DNA of 64,000 nt, taken from Actinomycetota bacterium (GTDB taxonomy: Bacteria > Actinomycetota > Thermoleophilia > Gaiellales > Gaiellaceae). The stretch spans positions 31,548-95,547 of the forward strand of contig PMOB01000026.1 in assembly GCA_003161615.1 (NCBI GenBank), read 5' to 3'. The notes beneath the pieces were generated by a model. It did no database searches. It worked only from the letters and a program-made list of their open reading frames with translations, and was not told the DNA's origin. How positions within the stretch are numbered: position 1 is the first letter of the stretch; every line of letters begins with the position of its first letter. A program made the translations under genes and the position numbers. Positions 8,669 through 16,781 of this stretch are shown piece by piece.

Positions 8669-9532
8669 GTGCATCGCTCTGCCGTTGCATTCCTTGCGGT
8701 TCTCGCAACCGCTCTCGTCGCCGTCTCTCTCTCGGCGGCCGCGTCTCATCGCCTGGCGAAGGCGCACGTCTACCACCGGATCATCTCGCTCTCCCCGACC
8801 GTCACGGAAGACCTGTTCGCGATCGGCGCCGGCAAGCGGGTCATTGCCGTCGACCAGGACTCGAACTACCCGTCGCGGGCGCCGCGGACGAGCCTCTCCG
8901 GCTACACGCCCAACAGCGAGGCGATCGCCAACTACCACCCCGACCTCGTCCTCATCTCGTACAACCCGCACAACTTCGCGGCGCAGATGCGCAGCCTCGG
9001 GATCAAGGTCGTGATGGTCCCTGCGGCGGCGAACCTTGCGCAGACGTACAGCGAGATCCTGCAGATCGGCAAGCTGACAGGGCACCCGAAAGGAGCCGCC
9101 GGCGTCGTCGGCTGGATGAAGACGCGGCTGGCCCAGATCGTCGCGAGCGTGCCGGCTTCTCGCCGCCACCTGCGCGTCTACCACGAGCTCGACCAGACCT
9201 ACTACTCGGCGACGTCGAAGACGTTCATCGGCAGCATCTACAAGCTGTTCGGCTTCACGAACATCGCCGACGCGGCGGACACGAGCGGCAGCGGCTATCC
9301 GCAGCTGTCCGGCGAGTACATCGTTCAGCAGGACCCGCAGATCATCGTCCTTGCCGACACCCGCTGCTGCGACCAGACGGCGGAAACGGTGGCAGCGCGG
9401 CCCGGCTGGAGCGGGATCTCGGCGGTCGTCCACCATCGCGTGGTGGGAGTGAACGACGATGTCGCCTCGCGCTGGGGTCCGCGAATCGTGCAGTTCGCGC
9501 GGCGTGTCGCGGAGATCGCGAAGAGCGGCTGA
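8669..9532 (+). CDS. btuF: Cobalamin ABC transporter substrate-binding protein (BtuF-like)
   Basis: I choose GTG at 8669, 4 bases after GGAAGGAGG, over the track GTG at 8654, which lies inside that Shine-Dalgarno site. The 287-residue product has a signal peptide (AVAFLAVLATALVAVSLSAAA). A class III periplasmic-binding fold follows with the BtuF signature RIISLSPTVTEDLFAIGAGKRVIAVD. A CC pair occurs at TRCCDQ. It captures corrinoids outside the membrane and delivers them to the permease. It is under the B12 riboswitch and coupled to the permease gene by TGATG. A siderophore substrate is excluded mainly by the riboswitch. Confidence 0.92.
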   Translation: MHRSAVAFLAVLATALVAVSLSAAASHRLAKAHVYHRIISLSPTVTEDLFAIGAGKRVIAVDQDSNYPSRAPRTSLSGYTPNSEAIANYHPDLVLISYNPHNFAAQMRSLGIKVVMVPAAANLAQTYSEILQIGKLTGHPKGAAGVVGWMKTRLAQIVASVPASRRHLRVYHELDQTYYSATSKTFIGSIYKLFGFTNIADAADTSGSGYPQLSGEYIVQQDPQIIVLADTRCCDQTAETVAARPGWSGISAVVHHRVVGVNDDVASRWGPRIVQFARRVAEIAKSG

Positions 9533-10602
9533 TGGGAGTAGCGGCGCCGCGAGTCGAGGCAGCGCCCCGGGTCGAGGCCCGGGGCGTCGGCCTCCGTGCC
9601 GGCCTCGTCACGGTCGGCTTCCTCGCCGTCGCGCTCGTCGTTGGGCTCGCGATCGGGCCGGTGCACATCGGCCTGGGCGCGATCCTCCGGTCGGCGTTGT
9701 CGTACGTGCCGGGCCTCCACGTCCACCAGCCGCTCGGCGTGGCCGACCACAACATCCTCTGGCAGCTCCGCGCCCCGCGCGTCGTCCTTGCCGGACTCGT
9801 CGGCGGGATGCTCGCGATCGCGGGAGCGTCGTACCAGGGCGTCTTCCGCAACCCGCTCGCCGACCCGTACCTGCTCGGCGTGGCGGGAGGAGCGGGGCTC
9901 GGCGCGACGCTCGCGATCATCTACGCAGCCACTGCGGCGGGGGGGCGCTGGACGGTGCCGCTCGCCGCCTTCGCCGGCGCGATCGCCGCGGTCGCGCTGA
10001 CGTACGTGCTCGGCCGCTCGGCCGGCGCCGCGCGTACGACAGGCGCGCTTGTCCTCGCCGGCGTCACCGTCGCGACCTTCACCGCAGCCGTGCAGACCTT
10101 CGTCCAGCAGCAGCACACGTCCGTCCTCCAGAACGTCTACGCGTGGCTGCTCGGCGGCTTCTCGACTTCGACGTGGAGCGACGTCGCGATCTGCGCGCCG
10201 TACATCGCAGCGAGCTCACTCGTGCTCGTCCTCCACCGCCGCGTACTCGACGTCTTGAGTCTGGGGGACGACGAGGCGGCAAGCCTCGGGGTGGACGTCG
10301 CGAGGGTGCGGCTGACGATCGTCATCGCGGCGACGCTCGGTACGGCAGCCGCCGTGTCGGTGAGCGGGCTGATCGCGTTCGTCGGGATCATCGTCCCGCA
10401 CACGATCCGGCTGCTCGTCTCGACGAGCTACCGCGCCGTCCTCCCGCTCTCGCTTCTCGCCGGGGCCGGCTTTCTCGTCCTCACCGATGTGCTCGCGCGG
10501 ACGGTGCTCTCGCCCCAGGAACTGCCGATCGGGGTCGTCACCGCGTTCTTCGGCGCGCCGTTCTTCGCGGTCGTCCTCCGCACCTCGCGGTCGATGCGGT
10601 GA
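9532..10602 (+). CDS. btuC: Cobalamin ABC transporter permease (BtuC/FecCD family)
   Basis: The 356-residue membrane protein has about ten helices and typical FecCD-family blocks: LRAPRVVLAGLVGGMLAIAG, QGVFRNPLADPYLLGV, GVDVARVR and the coupling-helix region ISGLIAFVGIIVPH-like (VSGLIAFVGIIVPH). The first ~20 residues are a repeated Ala/Pro/Arg/Val stretch (AAPRVEAAPRVEARG). Genes on both sides overlap it, so it is the middle gene of btuFCD. It forms the channel dimer for corrinoid import. Confidence 0.92.
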   Translation: MGVAAPRVEAAPRVEARGVGLRAGLVTVGFLAVALVVGLAIGPVHIGLGAILRSALSYVPGLHVHQPLGVADHNILWQLRAPRVVLAGLVGGMLAIAGASYQGVFRNPLADPYLLGVAGGAGLGATLAIIYAATAAGGRWTVPLAAFAGAIAAVALTYVLGRSAGAARTTGALVLAGVTVATFTAAVQTFVQQQHTSVLQNVYAWLLGGFSTSTWSDVAICAPYIAASSLVLVLHRRVLDVLSLGDDEAASLGVDVARVRLTIVIAATLGTAAAVSVSGLIAFVGIIVPHTIRLLVSTSYRAVLPLSLLAGAGFLVLTDVLARTVLSPQELPIGVVTAFFGAPFFAVVLRTSRSMR

Positions 10603-11360
10603 TCGAGACCCGCGACCTCTGGGTGCGCTTCGGGCCGGTCGCCGCCGTGCGCGGCCTGACGCTGCGGGCGGAGACGGGCGGCTGGACGGCGCTGATCGGG
10701 CCGAACGGCGCAGGCAAGACGTCGGCCTTGCGTGCGCTCGCCGGGCTCGTCTCGTACCAGGGGAAGGTTCTCGTCGACGGCCGCGACGCACGGAAGCTCG
10801 GCCGCCGCGAGCTCGCGCGGCTCGTCGCCTTTGTGCCGCAGAAGCCGGAGACGCCGCCGGACCTCACCGTCGCGGAGTACGTCCTCCTCGGCCGCACGCC
10901 GCACATCTCGTACCTCGGCGGCGAGAACCGCAGCGACCGCGAGGCAGCCGCACGCGCGCTGCGCAGGCTCGAGCTCGAGCAGTTCGCCGAGCGTCCGCTC
11001 GGGTCGTTGAGCGGCGGAGAGCTGCAGCGAGCGGTGCTCGCACGGGCGCTGGCGCAGGAGGCGCCGCTGCTCCTCCTCGACGAGCCGACCACGTCGCTCG
11101 ACCTCGGCCGCCAGCAGCTCGTGCTCGAGCTCATCGACACATTGCGCGGCGACGGGCTGACGGTCGTCACGACGATGCACGACCTCACGCTCGCCGGCCA
11201 GTACGCGGAACGGCTCATCCTTCTCGACGCCGGCTCGGTCGTCGCGGAGGGAAGCGCCGCAGAGGTTCTCTCGGCGCCGAACGTCGCTGCCCACTACGGC
11301 GCGAACGTCCGGGTCATGGAGGAGGACGGCCGCGTCTTCGTCCTGCCGGTTCGCCGTTAG
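10599..11360 (+). CDS. btuD: Cobalamin ABC transporter ATP-binding protein (BtuD-like)
   Basis: I use GTG at 10599, which overlaps the btuC stop by GTGA, in place of the much longer track ORF. The 253-residue ATPase has Walker A GPNGAGKT, Q-loop FVPQKPE, signature LSGGELQRAVLARAL, Walker B LLLLDEPTTSLD and the H-loop MHDLTLA. It powers the BtuCF system. The order and overlaps make it the third gene under the B12 riboswitch. Confidence 0.92.
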   Translation: MIETRDLWVRFGPVAAVRGLTLRAETGGWTALIGPNGAGKTSALRALAGLVSYQGKVLVDGRDARKLGRRELARLVAFVPQKPETPPDLTVAEYVLLGRTPHISYLGGENRSDREAAARALRRLELEQFAERPLGSLSGGELQRAVLARALAQEAPLLLLDEPTTSLDLGRQQLVLELIDTLRGDGLTVVTTMHDLTLAGQYAERLILLDAGSVVAEGSAAEVLSAPNVAAHYGANVRVMEEDGRVFVLPVRR

Positions 11361-11383
11361 ACGACCGTCCGTACCATCGAGCT

Positions 11384-12103
11384 GTGCCCGCGACCGCGGC
11401 GATCCTCACAATCGGGAACGAGCTCGTCTCGGGAGACGTCCCGAACACGAACGCCTCCTGGCTCGCCCGGCGACTCGCTCCGTTGGGTGTCGAGGTGCGG
11501 CTGACCGCCGCGGTGCCGGACGAGATCGACACCGTGGCGGAGTTCGTTCGCAACGAGGCCGCGCGGGTCGACTTCCTCATCGCGACCGGGGGTCTCGGCG
11601 GCACTCCCGACGACCTGACCCGCGAGGCGATCGCGGCGGCCTTCGGCGTGCCGCAGGAGGAAGTGCCGGAGGTCGCCGCCGAACTGCGCGTCCGCTTCAA
11701 CCGCGACCCCGAGTACGCGGCCCGCTGGGCGCTGTTGCCGCGCGGCAGCCGTCCCCTCGCGAATCCGCTCGGCGGCGCGCCTGGTTTCGCGATCGAGAAC
11801 GTCTACGTCCTGCCGGGGCTGCCGAGCGAGATGGAGGCGATGTTCGCCTCGATCGAGGAGGAGTTCCGGCGCGGCAGCGCGATCGAGTCCTGGCGCCGCG
11901 TCTTCCCGACGTACGAGAGCGTCATCGCCGCGGCGCTCGCGGAGGCAGGCGAGCGCTGGCCGGCAGTCCTCGTCGGCTCCTACCCGAGCTTCGGTTCCGG
12001 CGGCTTCACGGTGGAGGTCGTCCTCAAGTCGAGTGACGTCGGCGCGCTCGCCGAAGCGTCGGCCTGGCTCTCCTCAGCGATCGAAGAGCGCAGCGGACGG
12101 TAG
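11384..12103 (+). CDS. CinA-like molybdopterin-binding domain protein
   Basis: I take GTG at 11384 (239 residues), 23 bp after btuD. The N-terminal ~165 residues are a MoCF/MogA-type domain: AAILTIGNELVSGD, DFLIATGGLGGTPDDLTREA and YVLPGLPSEMEAMF. These match the N-terminal half of CinA/CompA nucleotide-processing proteins. The C-terminal deamidase domain of full CinA (~410 residues) is missing. Known relatives hydrolyse ADP-ribose-like or NMN-related nucleotides; the substrate here is unknown. Its end overlaps the convergent channel gene by 30 bp. Confidence 0.8.
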   Translation: MPATAAILTIGNELVSGDVPNTNASWLARRLAPLGVEVRLTAAVPDEIDTVAEFVRNEAARVDFLIATGGLGGTPDDLTREAIAAAFGVPQEEVPEVAAELRVRFNRDPEYAARWALLPRGSRPLANPLGGAPGFAIENVYVLPGLPSEMEAMFASIEEEFRRGSAIESWRRVFPTYESVIAAALAEAGERWPAVLVGSYPSFGSGGFTVEVVLKSSDVGALAEASAWLSSAIEERSGR

Positions 12104-12667
12104 ATAGAAGGCCGCGATCGCGAACGTCAGCGCGACGCTCGCGAGCGGGCTCCAGACGGCGACGAGGAACGTGGCCGCGTACATCGGGACGCCGGGGTTG
12201 AAGGCCCGGGTGATCGCCCGCACCGCTCCGTCCGGGACGCCGTCCGCGATCAGCCTCCGTCCCCGCGACGCGTACCGCCACCAGGCGTTGTAGACGATCG
12301 CCATCAGGACGAACGTGGCGCAATACGCGTAGACGGCGGCGCGCTCCCCGCTGTGCTGGAGGTTCTGGGCGACGAGCCGCGTGGGGAACGGGAGGAAGGC
12401 GACGGTCATCAACAGCAGGAGGTTGAGGAACATCAGCGTCCGGTCGGCCCGCGCCATCGTCTCGACGCAGAAGTGGTGGTTCATCCAGATGATCCCGATC
12501 GTGAGGAAGCTCGTGGCGTAGGCGAGATACGCCGGCCAGAGGTGAAGGAGCCGGCCGCCGAGATCGCTGCCCGAGTGGACGGCGAACTCGAGCACGAGCA
12601 ACGTCGCCGCGATGGCGAAGACGCCGTCGCTGAACGCTTCGAGCCGCCCGGTTCCCGAGCCTTCCAC
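12074..12667 (-). CDS. TMEM175-like potassium channel (DUF1211 family)
   Basis: The 197-residue membrane protein has about six helices. Helix 1 contains the hallmark RLEAFSDGVFAIAATLLVLEF (FSDGxFAIAxTLL). Bacterial members of this family form K+-permeable tetrameric channels. The rest (HLWPAYLAYATSFLTIGIIW, MNHH) matches the family's second and third helices. It is a single-gene unit, convergent with the CinA-like gene. It adds to the K+ theme of the first 6 kb but is not in that operon. Confidence 0.87.
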   Translation of the reverse strand: MEGSGTGRLEAFSDGVFAIAATLLVLEFAVHSGSDLGGRLLHLWPAYLAYATSFLTIGIIWMNHHFCVETMARADRTLMFLNLLLLMTVAFLPFPTRLVAQNLQHSGERAAVYAYCATFVLMAIVYNAWWRYASRGRRLIADGVPDGAVRAITRAFNPGVPMYAATFLVAVWSPLASVALTFAIAAFYLPSAALFDR

Positions 12668-12698
12668 GTCCGGGATCGTCGTCGATCACCAGGACGTC

Positions 12699-12727
12699 TT
12701 GACGCCTCGGAACGCTAGGTATAGGGT
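12699..12727 (+). promoter_or_regulatory. Promoter of the PadR gene, near-leaderless
   Basis: A -35 box TTGACG at 12699-12704 and a -10 box TAGGGT at 12722-12727 are separated by 17 bases. The -10 ends 8 bases before the ATG at 12736, so transcription should begin at or within one or two bases of the start codon. That implies a leaderless or nearly leaderless mRNA. Confidence 0.65.
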
Positions 12728-12735
12728 GGCGAGGT

Positions 12736-13050
12736 ATGAAGGCCGAGGCGCTGAAGGGGCATCTCGACGCGATGATTCTCGCCGTCGTCGGCGCCGGTCC
12801 GGCGCATGGTTACGCGGTGATCGAGCAGCTGCGCCGTCGGAGCGGGGGAGTCTTCGACCTGCCTGAGGGGACGATCTATCCGGCATTGCACCGGCTCGAG
12901 GCGGACGGTCTGCTCGCGAGCTCGTGGCAAACCGCCGGCGGGCGGCGGCGCCGCGTCTACAAGCTCACTCGGCGCGGCCGGTCGGCACTCGGCGAGCGGC
13001 GCGGCGACTGGCGGCTCTTCGCGCAGGCGGTCGACGGAGTGCTCGCATGA
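12736..13050 (+). CDS. PadR family transcriptional regulator
   Basis: The 104-residue winged-helix protein shows the PadR pattern: MILAVVGAGPAHGYAVIEQL, then LPEGTIYPALHRLEADGLL and the wing with GRRRRVYKLTRRGRSAL. These regulators are usually repressors that respond to small molecules or membrane stress and act on the neighbouring gene. Its stop overlaps the start of the membrane protein that follows (ATGA). PadR plus HAAS-type membrane protein is a known pairing. The likely operator is its own promoter just upstream. Confidence 0.92.
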   Translation: MKAEALKGHLDAMILAVVGAGPAHGYAVIEQLRRRSGGVFDLPEGTIYPALHRLEADGLLASSWQTAGGRRRRVYKLTRRGRSALGERRGDWRLFAQAVDGVLA

Positions 13051-13802
13051 TCGATCGTCTCGACCGCGAGCTCCAGGCTCTCGGCGTTCCCGCGCGGCGT
13101 CGTCGCCGCATTCGGCTCGAGCTGGAGGACCACCTCAGCTGCGACGCCGGAGCCGACCTCGGCGATCCCGTCGATCTCGCACATCGCTTCGCCGACGAGC
13201 TCGGCACGGCATACGCCCGCCGCGCCGGCTATTCGATCTTCGTCGCGCTTGTTCCTGTCGGCCTGCTCGCTGGAGTCCTCGCGCTCGTCAGCGCGGGGAC
13301 GGTCAACGTCGGGACGATCCTCGGCGGGCAGCTCGCCTTCGTCGGCGGCACGCTCGCACTGCTGCGTGCCTGGCGCCTGCGAAACGCGACGGTTGCCTCC
13401 GCCGCCGACGCCACCGTCCTCCGGCGCCGCGTCCTTCTCGGCATCGGCGGCGGCGCGCTGACGCTCGCCTCCATCGCCGTAGCGACCCAGCGCCCGCTCG
13501 CGCTTGCGGCCCTCGCGGTGGGAACCGTGGCGCTCGCAGCCGCAGGTGTCGCGTGGATCGCCGCGTCGCAGCTGCGCCCGCTGGCTGCCGGAGAGCCGCG
13601 CGACCTCTCGTTCGACCTCGGCAGCGCGGAGAGTCCGTGGCGTCTCGCTTTCCTGATCGCCGGCGCGGTTGCGTTCTGCATTGCAGTCGCCGGGATCGCC
13701 CAGTCCGATCCACTCGACGGGCTCGTCCGCGCGGCCGCCGATGGAACGTTGTGCCTCGCCGGCTTTGCGATCCTCGGCCGCCCGCTCGGCCTGCGGCGCT
13801 AA
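13047..13802 (+). CDS. PadR-associated membrane protein with HAAS-like N-terminus
   Basis: The ATG at 13047 overlaps the padR stop (ATGA), giving 251 residues; the longer track start lies inside padR. Residues ~1-55 are a soluble helical Arg/Glu-rich segment resembling HAAS/permease-prefix domains (LGVPARRRRRIRLELEDHL ... RFADELG). About six membrane helices follow (FVALVPVGLLAGVLALV and others). These pairs are thought to form a membrane sensor with its cytoplasmic repressor. The ligand is unknown. Confidence 0.7.
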   Translation: MIDRLDRELQALGVPARRRRRIRLELEDHLSCDAGADLGDPVDLAHRFADELGTAYARRAGYSIFVALVPVGLLAGVLALVSAGTVNVGTILGGQLAFVGGTLALLRAWRLRNATVASAADATVLRRRVLLGIGGGALTLASIAVATQRPLALAALAVGTVALAAAGVAWIAASQLRPLAAGEPRDLSFDLGSAESPWRLAFLIAGAVAFCIAVAGIAQSDPLDGLVRAAADGTLCLAGFAILGRPLGLRR

Positions 13803-13833
13803 AGCCTCCCGAACCCCTCGCTATCCTCGACCG

Positions 13834-15990
13834 GTGGCTGCGACGACGCCGGAGACCTACCTCGCCGACCTGAATCCGGCGCAGCGCGAGGCTGTCCTCC
13901 ACACCGAAGGCCCCGTTCTCGTCATCGCCGGCGCCGGCTCGGGCAAGACCCGCGTCCTCACGCGGCGCATCGCGCACCTGCTCGGCGCCGTCGGCGTGAA
14001 GCCGCCGGAGATCCTCGCGATCACCTTCACGAACAAGGCGGCGGCGGAGATGCGGGAACGCGTCGAGGAGCTCGTCGGCCCGCCCGCGCGTGCGGCCTGG
14101 GTGATGACGTTCCACTCGGCGTGCGGCCGGATCCTGCGGCGCGAGGCGCAGCGCCTCGGCTACCGCTCCAACTTCACGATCTACGACCAGGCCGACCAGA
14201 TCCGCCTCACGAAGCGCTGCCTCGAGGAGCTCGACCGCGACCCGAAGCGCTTCACGCCGCGCGGCATCCACTCCCAGATCTCGAACGCGAAGAACACGCT
14301 CGTCTCCCCGGAGGCCTACGGCGAGCGCGTCGCGAGCTTCTACGACCAGACGGTCGCGGAGGTCTACGACCTCTACCAGAAGCGCCTCTTCGCCTCGAAC
14401 GCCGTCGACTTCGACGACATGCTCTTCCTCACCGTCGACGTGCTCGAGCGGTTCCCCGAAGCGCGGCAGAAGTGGCAGGACGCCTTCCGCTACGTCCTCG
14501 TCGACGAGTACCAGGACACGAACCACGCCCAGTACCGGTTCCTGCAGCTGCTGGCGGAGAAGCACCAGAACGTCTTCGCGGTCGGCGACCCCGACCAGTC
14601 GATCTACGCGTTCCGCGGCGCCGACATCCGCAACGTCCTCGAGTTCGAACGCGACTTCCCCGGCTCGTACACGATCGCGCTCGAGCAGAACTACCGCTCC
14701 ACCCAGAACGTCCTCGACGCGGCGAACGGCGTCATCAAGCACAACCGCGAGCGGAAGGAGAAGAACCTCTGGTCGGAGCTCGGCGAAGGCGATCCAGTCC
14801 GGGTCGTCGAGGTGGAGGACGAGCACGCGGAGGCGCGGTTCGTCGCGGCGGAGATCGCGCTTGGTGTCGAGGAGGGCTTCTCCGGCAACGAGGTCGCGGT
14901 CTTCTACCGGATGAACGCGCAGAGCCGCGTCCTCGAGGACATCCTCGTCCGCCAGGGGGTCGCGTACCAGGTGATCGGCGGCCCGCGCTTCTACGAGCGC
15001 GCCGAGGTCAAGGATCTCGTCGCCTATCTCCAGGTGATCGACAACCCGTACGACGCTGTCTCGCTCCTGCGCATCGCGAACCGGCCGCGGCGCGGCATCG
15101 GCGAGTCGAGCCTCGCCCGCCTCTCGACCTGGGCCGACCAGCGCGAGATCTCCCTCTGGGAGGCGACGGCCGAGGCGGAGATGGCCGGGGTCGGCGCGGC
15201 GCCGCAGAAGGCGCTCAAGGCGTTTCGCGGCACGATCGAGTCGCTCATGTCCGCGGCGATGGAGTACGACGTCCCGGAGCTGATCGAGGAGGTGCTCGCC
15301 CGCAGCGGCTACATGGCCTCACTCGAGGCCGAGCGGACGATCGAGGCGCAGGGCCGGATGGAGAACCTGCAGGAGCTCGTCTCCGTCGCCCGCGAGTGGC
15401 GGGAGCAGACCCAAGAGGCGACGCTCTCCAGCTTCCTGCAGGAGATCTCCCTCTACTCCGACCAGGACGCGATCCGCGGCGACGGCTCCCTCGTGACGCT
15501 GATGACCCTCCACAACGCCAAGGGCCTCGAGTTCCGCGCGGTCTACATGATCGGGATGGAGGAGGGGATCTTCCCTCACTCCCGCTCGATCGAGGAACAG
15601 GGGATCGAGGAGGAGCGGCGGCTCTGTTACGTCGGCATGACCCGGGCGAAGGAGCGGTTGACGCTCCTGCACGCCTCGTCGCGAATGCTCTACGGCGGCC
15701 GCAACCACAACCTCCCGTCGCGCTTCCTCGACGAGGTGCCGGACAAGCACGTCGAGCGCGAGCGGCTGCGGCCGAGCTCATGGTCGGGCTACGGCTCGCC
15801 GCGTCTCAGCCAGGTCGCGCCCCGTGAGGACGTGCCGAGCCTCTCCACCGGCGACTCCGTCCGCCATTCGACGCTCGGCGAGGGCGTGGTCGTGCGGGTC
15901 GAGTCCGGCGGGATGGTCACCGTCCGTTTCGCGGACGACGGCAGCGAACGGAAGCTCATGCTCGACTATGCGCCGCTCGAAAAACTCTAG
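13834..15990 (+). CDS. pcrA: ATP-dependent DNA helicase PcrA/UvrD
   Basis: GTG at 13834 gives 718 residues, normal for the family. All superfamily-1A motifs are visible: Q motif LNPAQREAV, Walker A GAGSGKT, Ia ITFTNKAAAEMRER, Walker B DEYQDTN, motif III GDPDQSIYAFRGA, motif IV YRSTQ, motif V LMTLHNAKGLEF and motif VI YVGMTRAKERL. The C-terminal ~45 residues form the Tudor-like domain (HSTLGEGVVVRVESGGMVTVRF) that binds RNA polymerase in PcrA. It unwinds 3'-5' in nucleotide excision repair and replication. It stands alone between the PadR pair and the peptidase. Confidence 0.95.
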   Translation: MAATTPETYLADLNPAQREAVLHTEGPVLVIAGAGSGKTRVLTRRIAHLLGAVGVKPPEILAITFTNKAAAEMRERVEELVGPPARAAWVMTFHSACGRILRREAQRLGYRSNFTIYDQADQIRLTKRCLEELDRDPKRFTPRGIHSQISNAKNTLVSPEAYGERVASFYDQTVAEVYDLYQKRLFASNAVDFDDMLFLTVDVLERFPEARQKWQDAFRYVLVDEYQDTNHAQYRFLQLLAEKHQNVFAVGDPDQSIYAFRGADIRNVLEFERDFPGSYTIALEQNYRSTQNVLDAANGVIKHNRERKEKNLWSELGEGDPVRVVEVEDEHAEARFVAAEIALGVEEGFSGNEVAVFYRMNAQSRVLEDILVRQGVAYQVIGGPRFYERAEVKDLVAYLQVIDNPYDAVSLLRIANRPRRGIGESSLARLSTWADQREISLWEATAEAEMAGVGAAPQKALKAFRGTIESLMSAAMEYDVPELIEEVLARSGYMASLEAERTIEAQGRMENLQELVSVAREWREQTQEATLSSFLQEISLYSDQDAIRGDGSLVTLMTLHNAKGLEFRAVYMIGMEEGIFPHSRSIEEQGIEEERRLCYVGMTRAKERLTLLHASSRMLYGGRNHNLPSRFLDEVPDKHVERERLRPSSWSGYGSPRLSQVAPREDVPSLSTGDSVRHSTLGEGVVVRVESGGMVTVRFADDGSERKLMLDYAPLEKL

Positions 15991-16026
15991 GCGTGTAGGG
16001 TCCCGACCCTCTTGGGAGGGAGGAAG

Positions 16027-16653
16027 GTGCTGTTGGCAGCCGCATGCGCGGCTGCGCTGGTTCTCGCTGCGCCCGCGGCGGCTCAGTCGCGCGCGCACTC
16101 CTTCGTCTGGCCCGCCTCCGGCACGATCACGAACCCGTTCGGCATCACCGACATGGGATTCCACCCCGGCATCGACATCGGGATGCTCCGCTCGCTCGAC
16201 ATCCGTGCCGCGACGGCGGGGGTCGTGGCCGCGGTCGGCTACACGACCGGCTTCGAGGGATACGGCAACATCGTCCTCGTCGACGACGGCTCTGGCCTGC
16301 AGACCCTGTACGCGCACCTCTCGCAGCCGCGCGCGAGGATCGGCGAGCACGTCGTCCCCGGTCAGCTCCTCGGGATCGCCGGCTGCACCGGCAGCTGCAC
16401 CGGCACGCATCTCCATTTCGAAGTCCGTCTGCACGGAACGGCGATCAATCCGCTGCGCTTCCTGCCCGGCGGGATTCCGGCGGCGCCCGCGGGACCGGCC
16501 TTCGCCCGGCGGCTCGAGATGGCGCACGCCGCCCGGACGATGCTCACGCACCTGACGGGATTCCGTCTCGCCACCTGGCTCGGGCCTCGGCAGAGGGCGG
16601 CACGGCCCAGCCTCGTCCGGTTGCTGGCGGGTGCGGCGCGTCTGTCGCGCTAG
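16027..16653 (+). CDS. Secreted M23 (LytM) zinc metallopeptidase
   Basis: Three starts are possible: TTG 16012, GTG 16027 and TTG 16033. The run GGGAGGGAGGAAGG lies at 16014-16027, so it cannot serve the first. I use GTG 16027 (208 residues); TTG 16033 has better spacing. A signal peptide (LLAAACAAALVLAAPAAA) leads into a LytM domain with HPGIDI and HLHFEVR as metal ligands, and a GxxGCTGSCTGTH loop. It should cleave peptidoglycan cross-bridges outside the membrane. The C-terminal ~60 residues (AHAARTMLTHLTGF...) are Arg-rich and not family-typical. Confidence 0.88.
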   Translation: MLLAAACAAALVLAAPAAAQSRAHSFVWPASGTITNPFGITDMGFHPGIDIGMLRSLDIRAATAGVVAAVGYTTGFEGYGNIVLVDDGSGLQTLYAHLSQPRARIGEHVVPGQLLGIAGCTGSCTGTHLHFEVRLHGTAINPLRFLPGGIPAAPAGPAFARRLEMAHAARTMLTHLTGFRLATWLGPRQRAARPSLVRLLAGAARLSR

Positions 16654-16781
16654 AACCTGCCGAATCCTGCCGCGAAACCTCGAAAGAGGGACTCGAAGTT
16701 GCTACCTCTTCCGGGGGATGCTAGAAACCGCCCCTAGACCTAAATTCCGGCTCTCCCCCGAGGCTGGAGGGAACTGCGTAC
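16654..16781 (+). promoter_or_regulatory. Structured 5' leader of the subtilase gene
   Basis: The 128-bp gap folds readily. There is a perfect CCTC-GAAA-GAGG hairpin at 16678-16689, followed by GGGACTCGAAG. A GGGG/CCCC pairing and a CTAG/CTAG pairing lie around 16711-16738. A last hairpin (CCGGCT...AGGCTGG) runs just into the GGAGGG ribosome site. The GNRA-capped stem followed by GGGACnCnAAG recalls the c-di-GMP-I (GEMM) aptamer, but two conserved positions differ. It is probably a regulatory leader; the ligand is not established. Confidence 0.4.
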
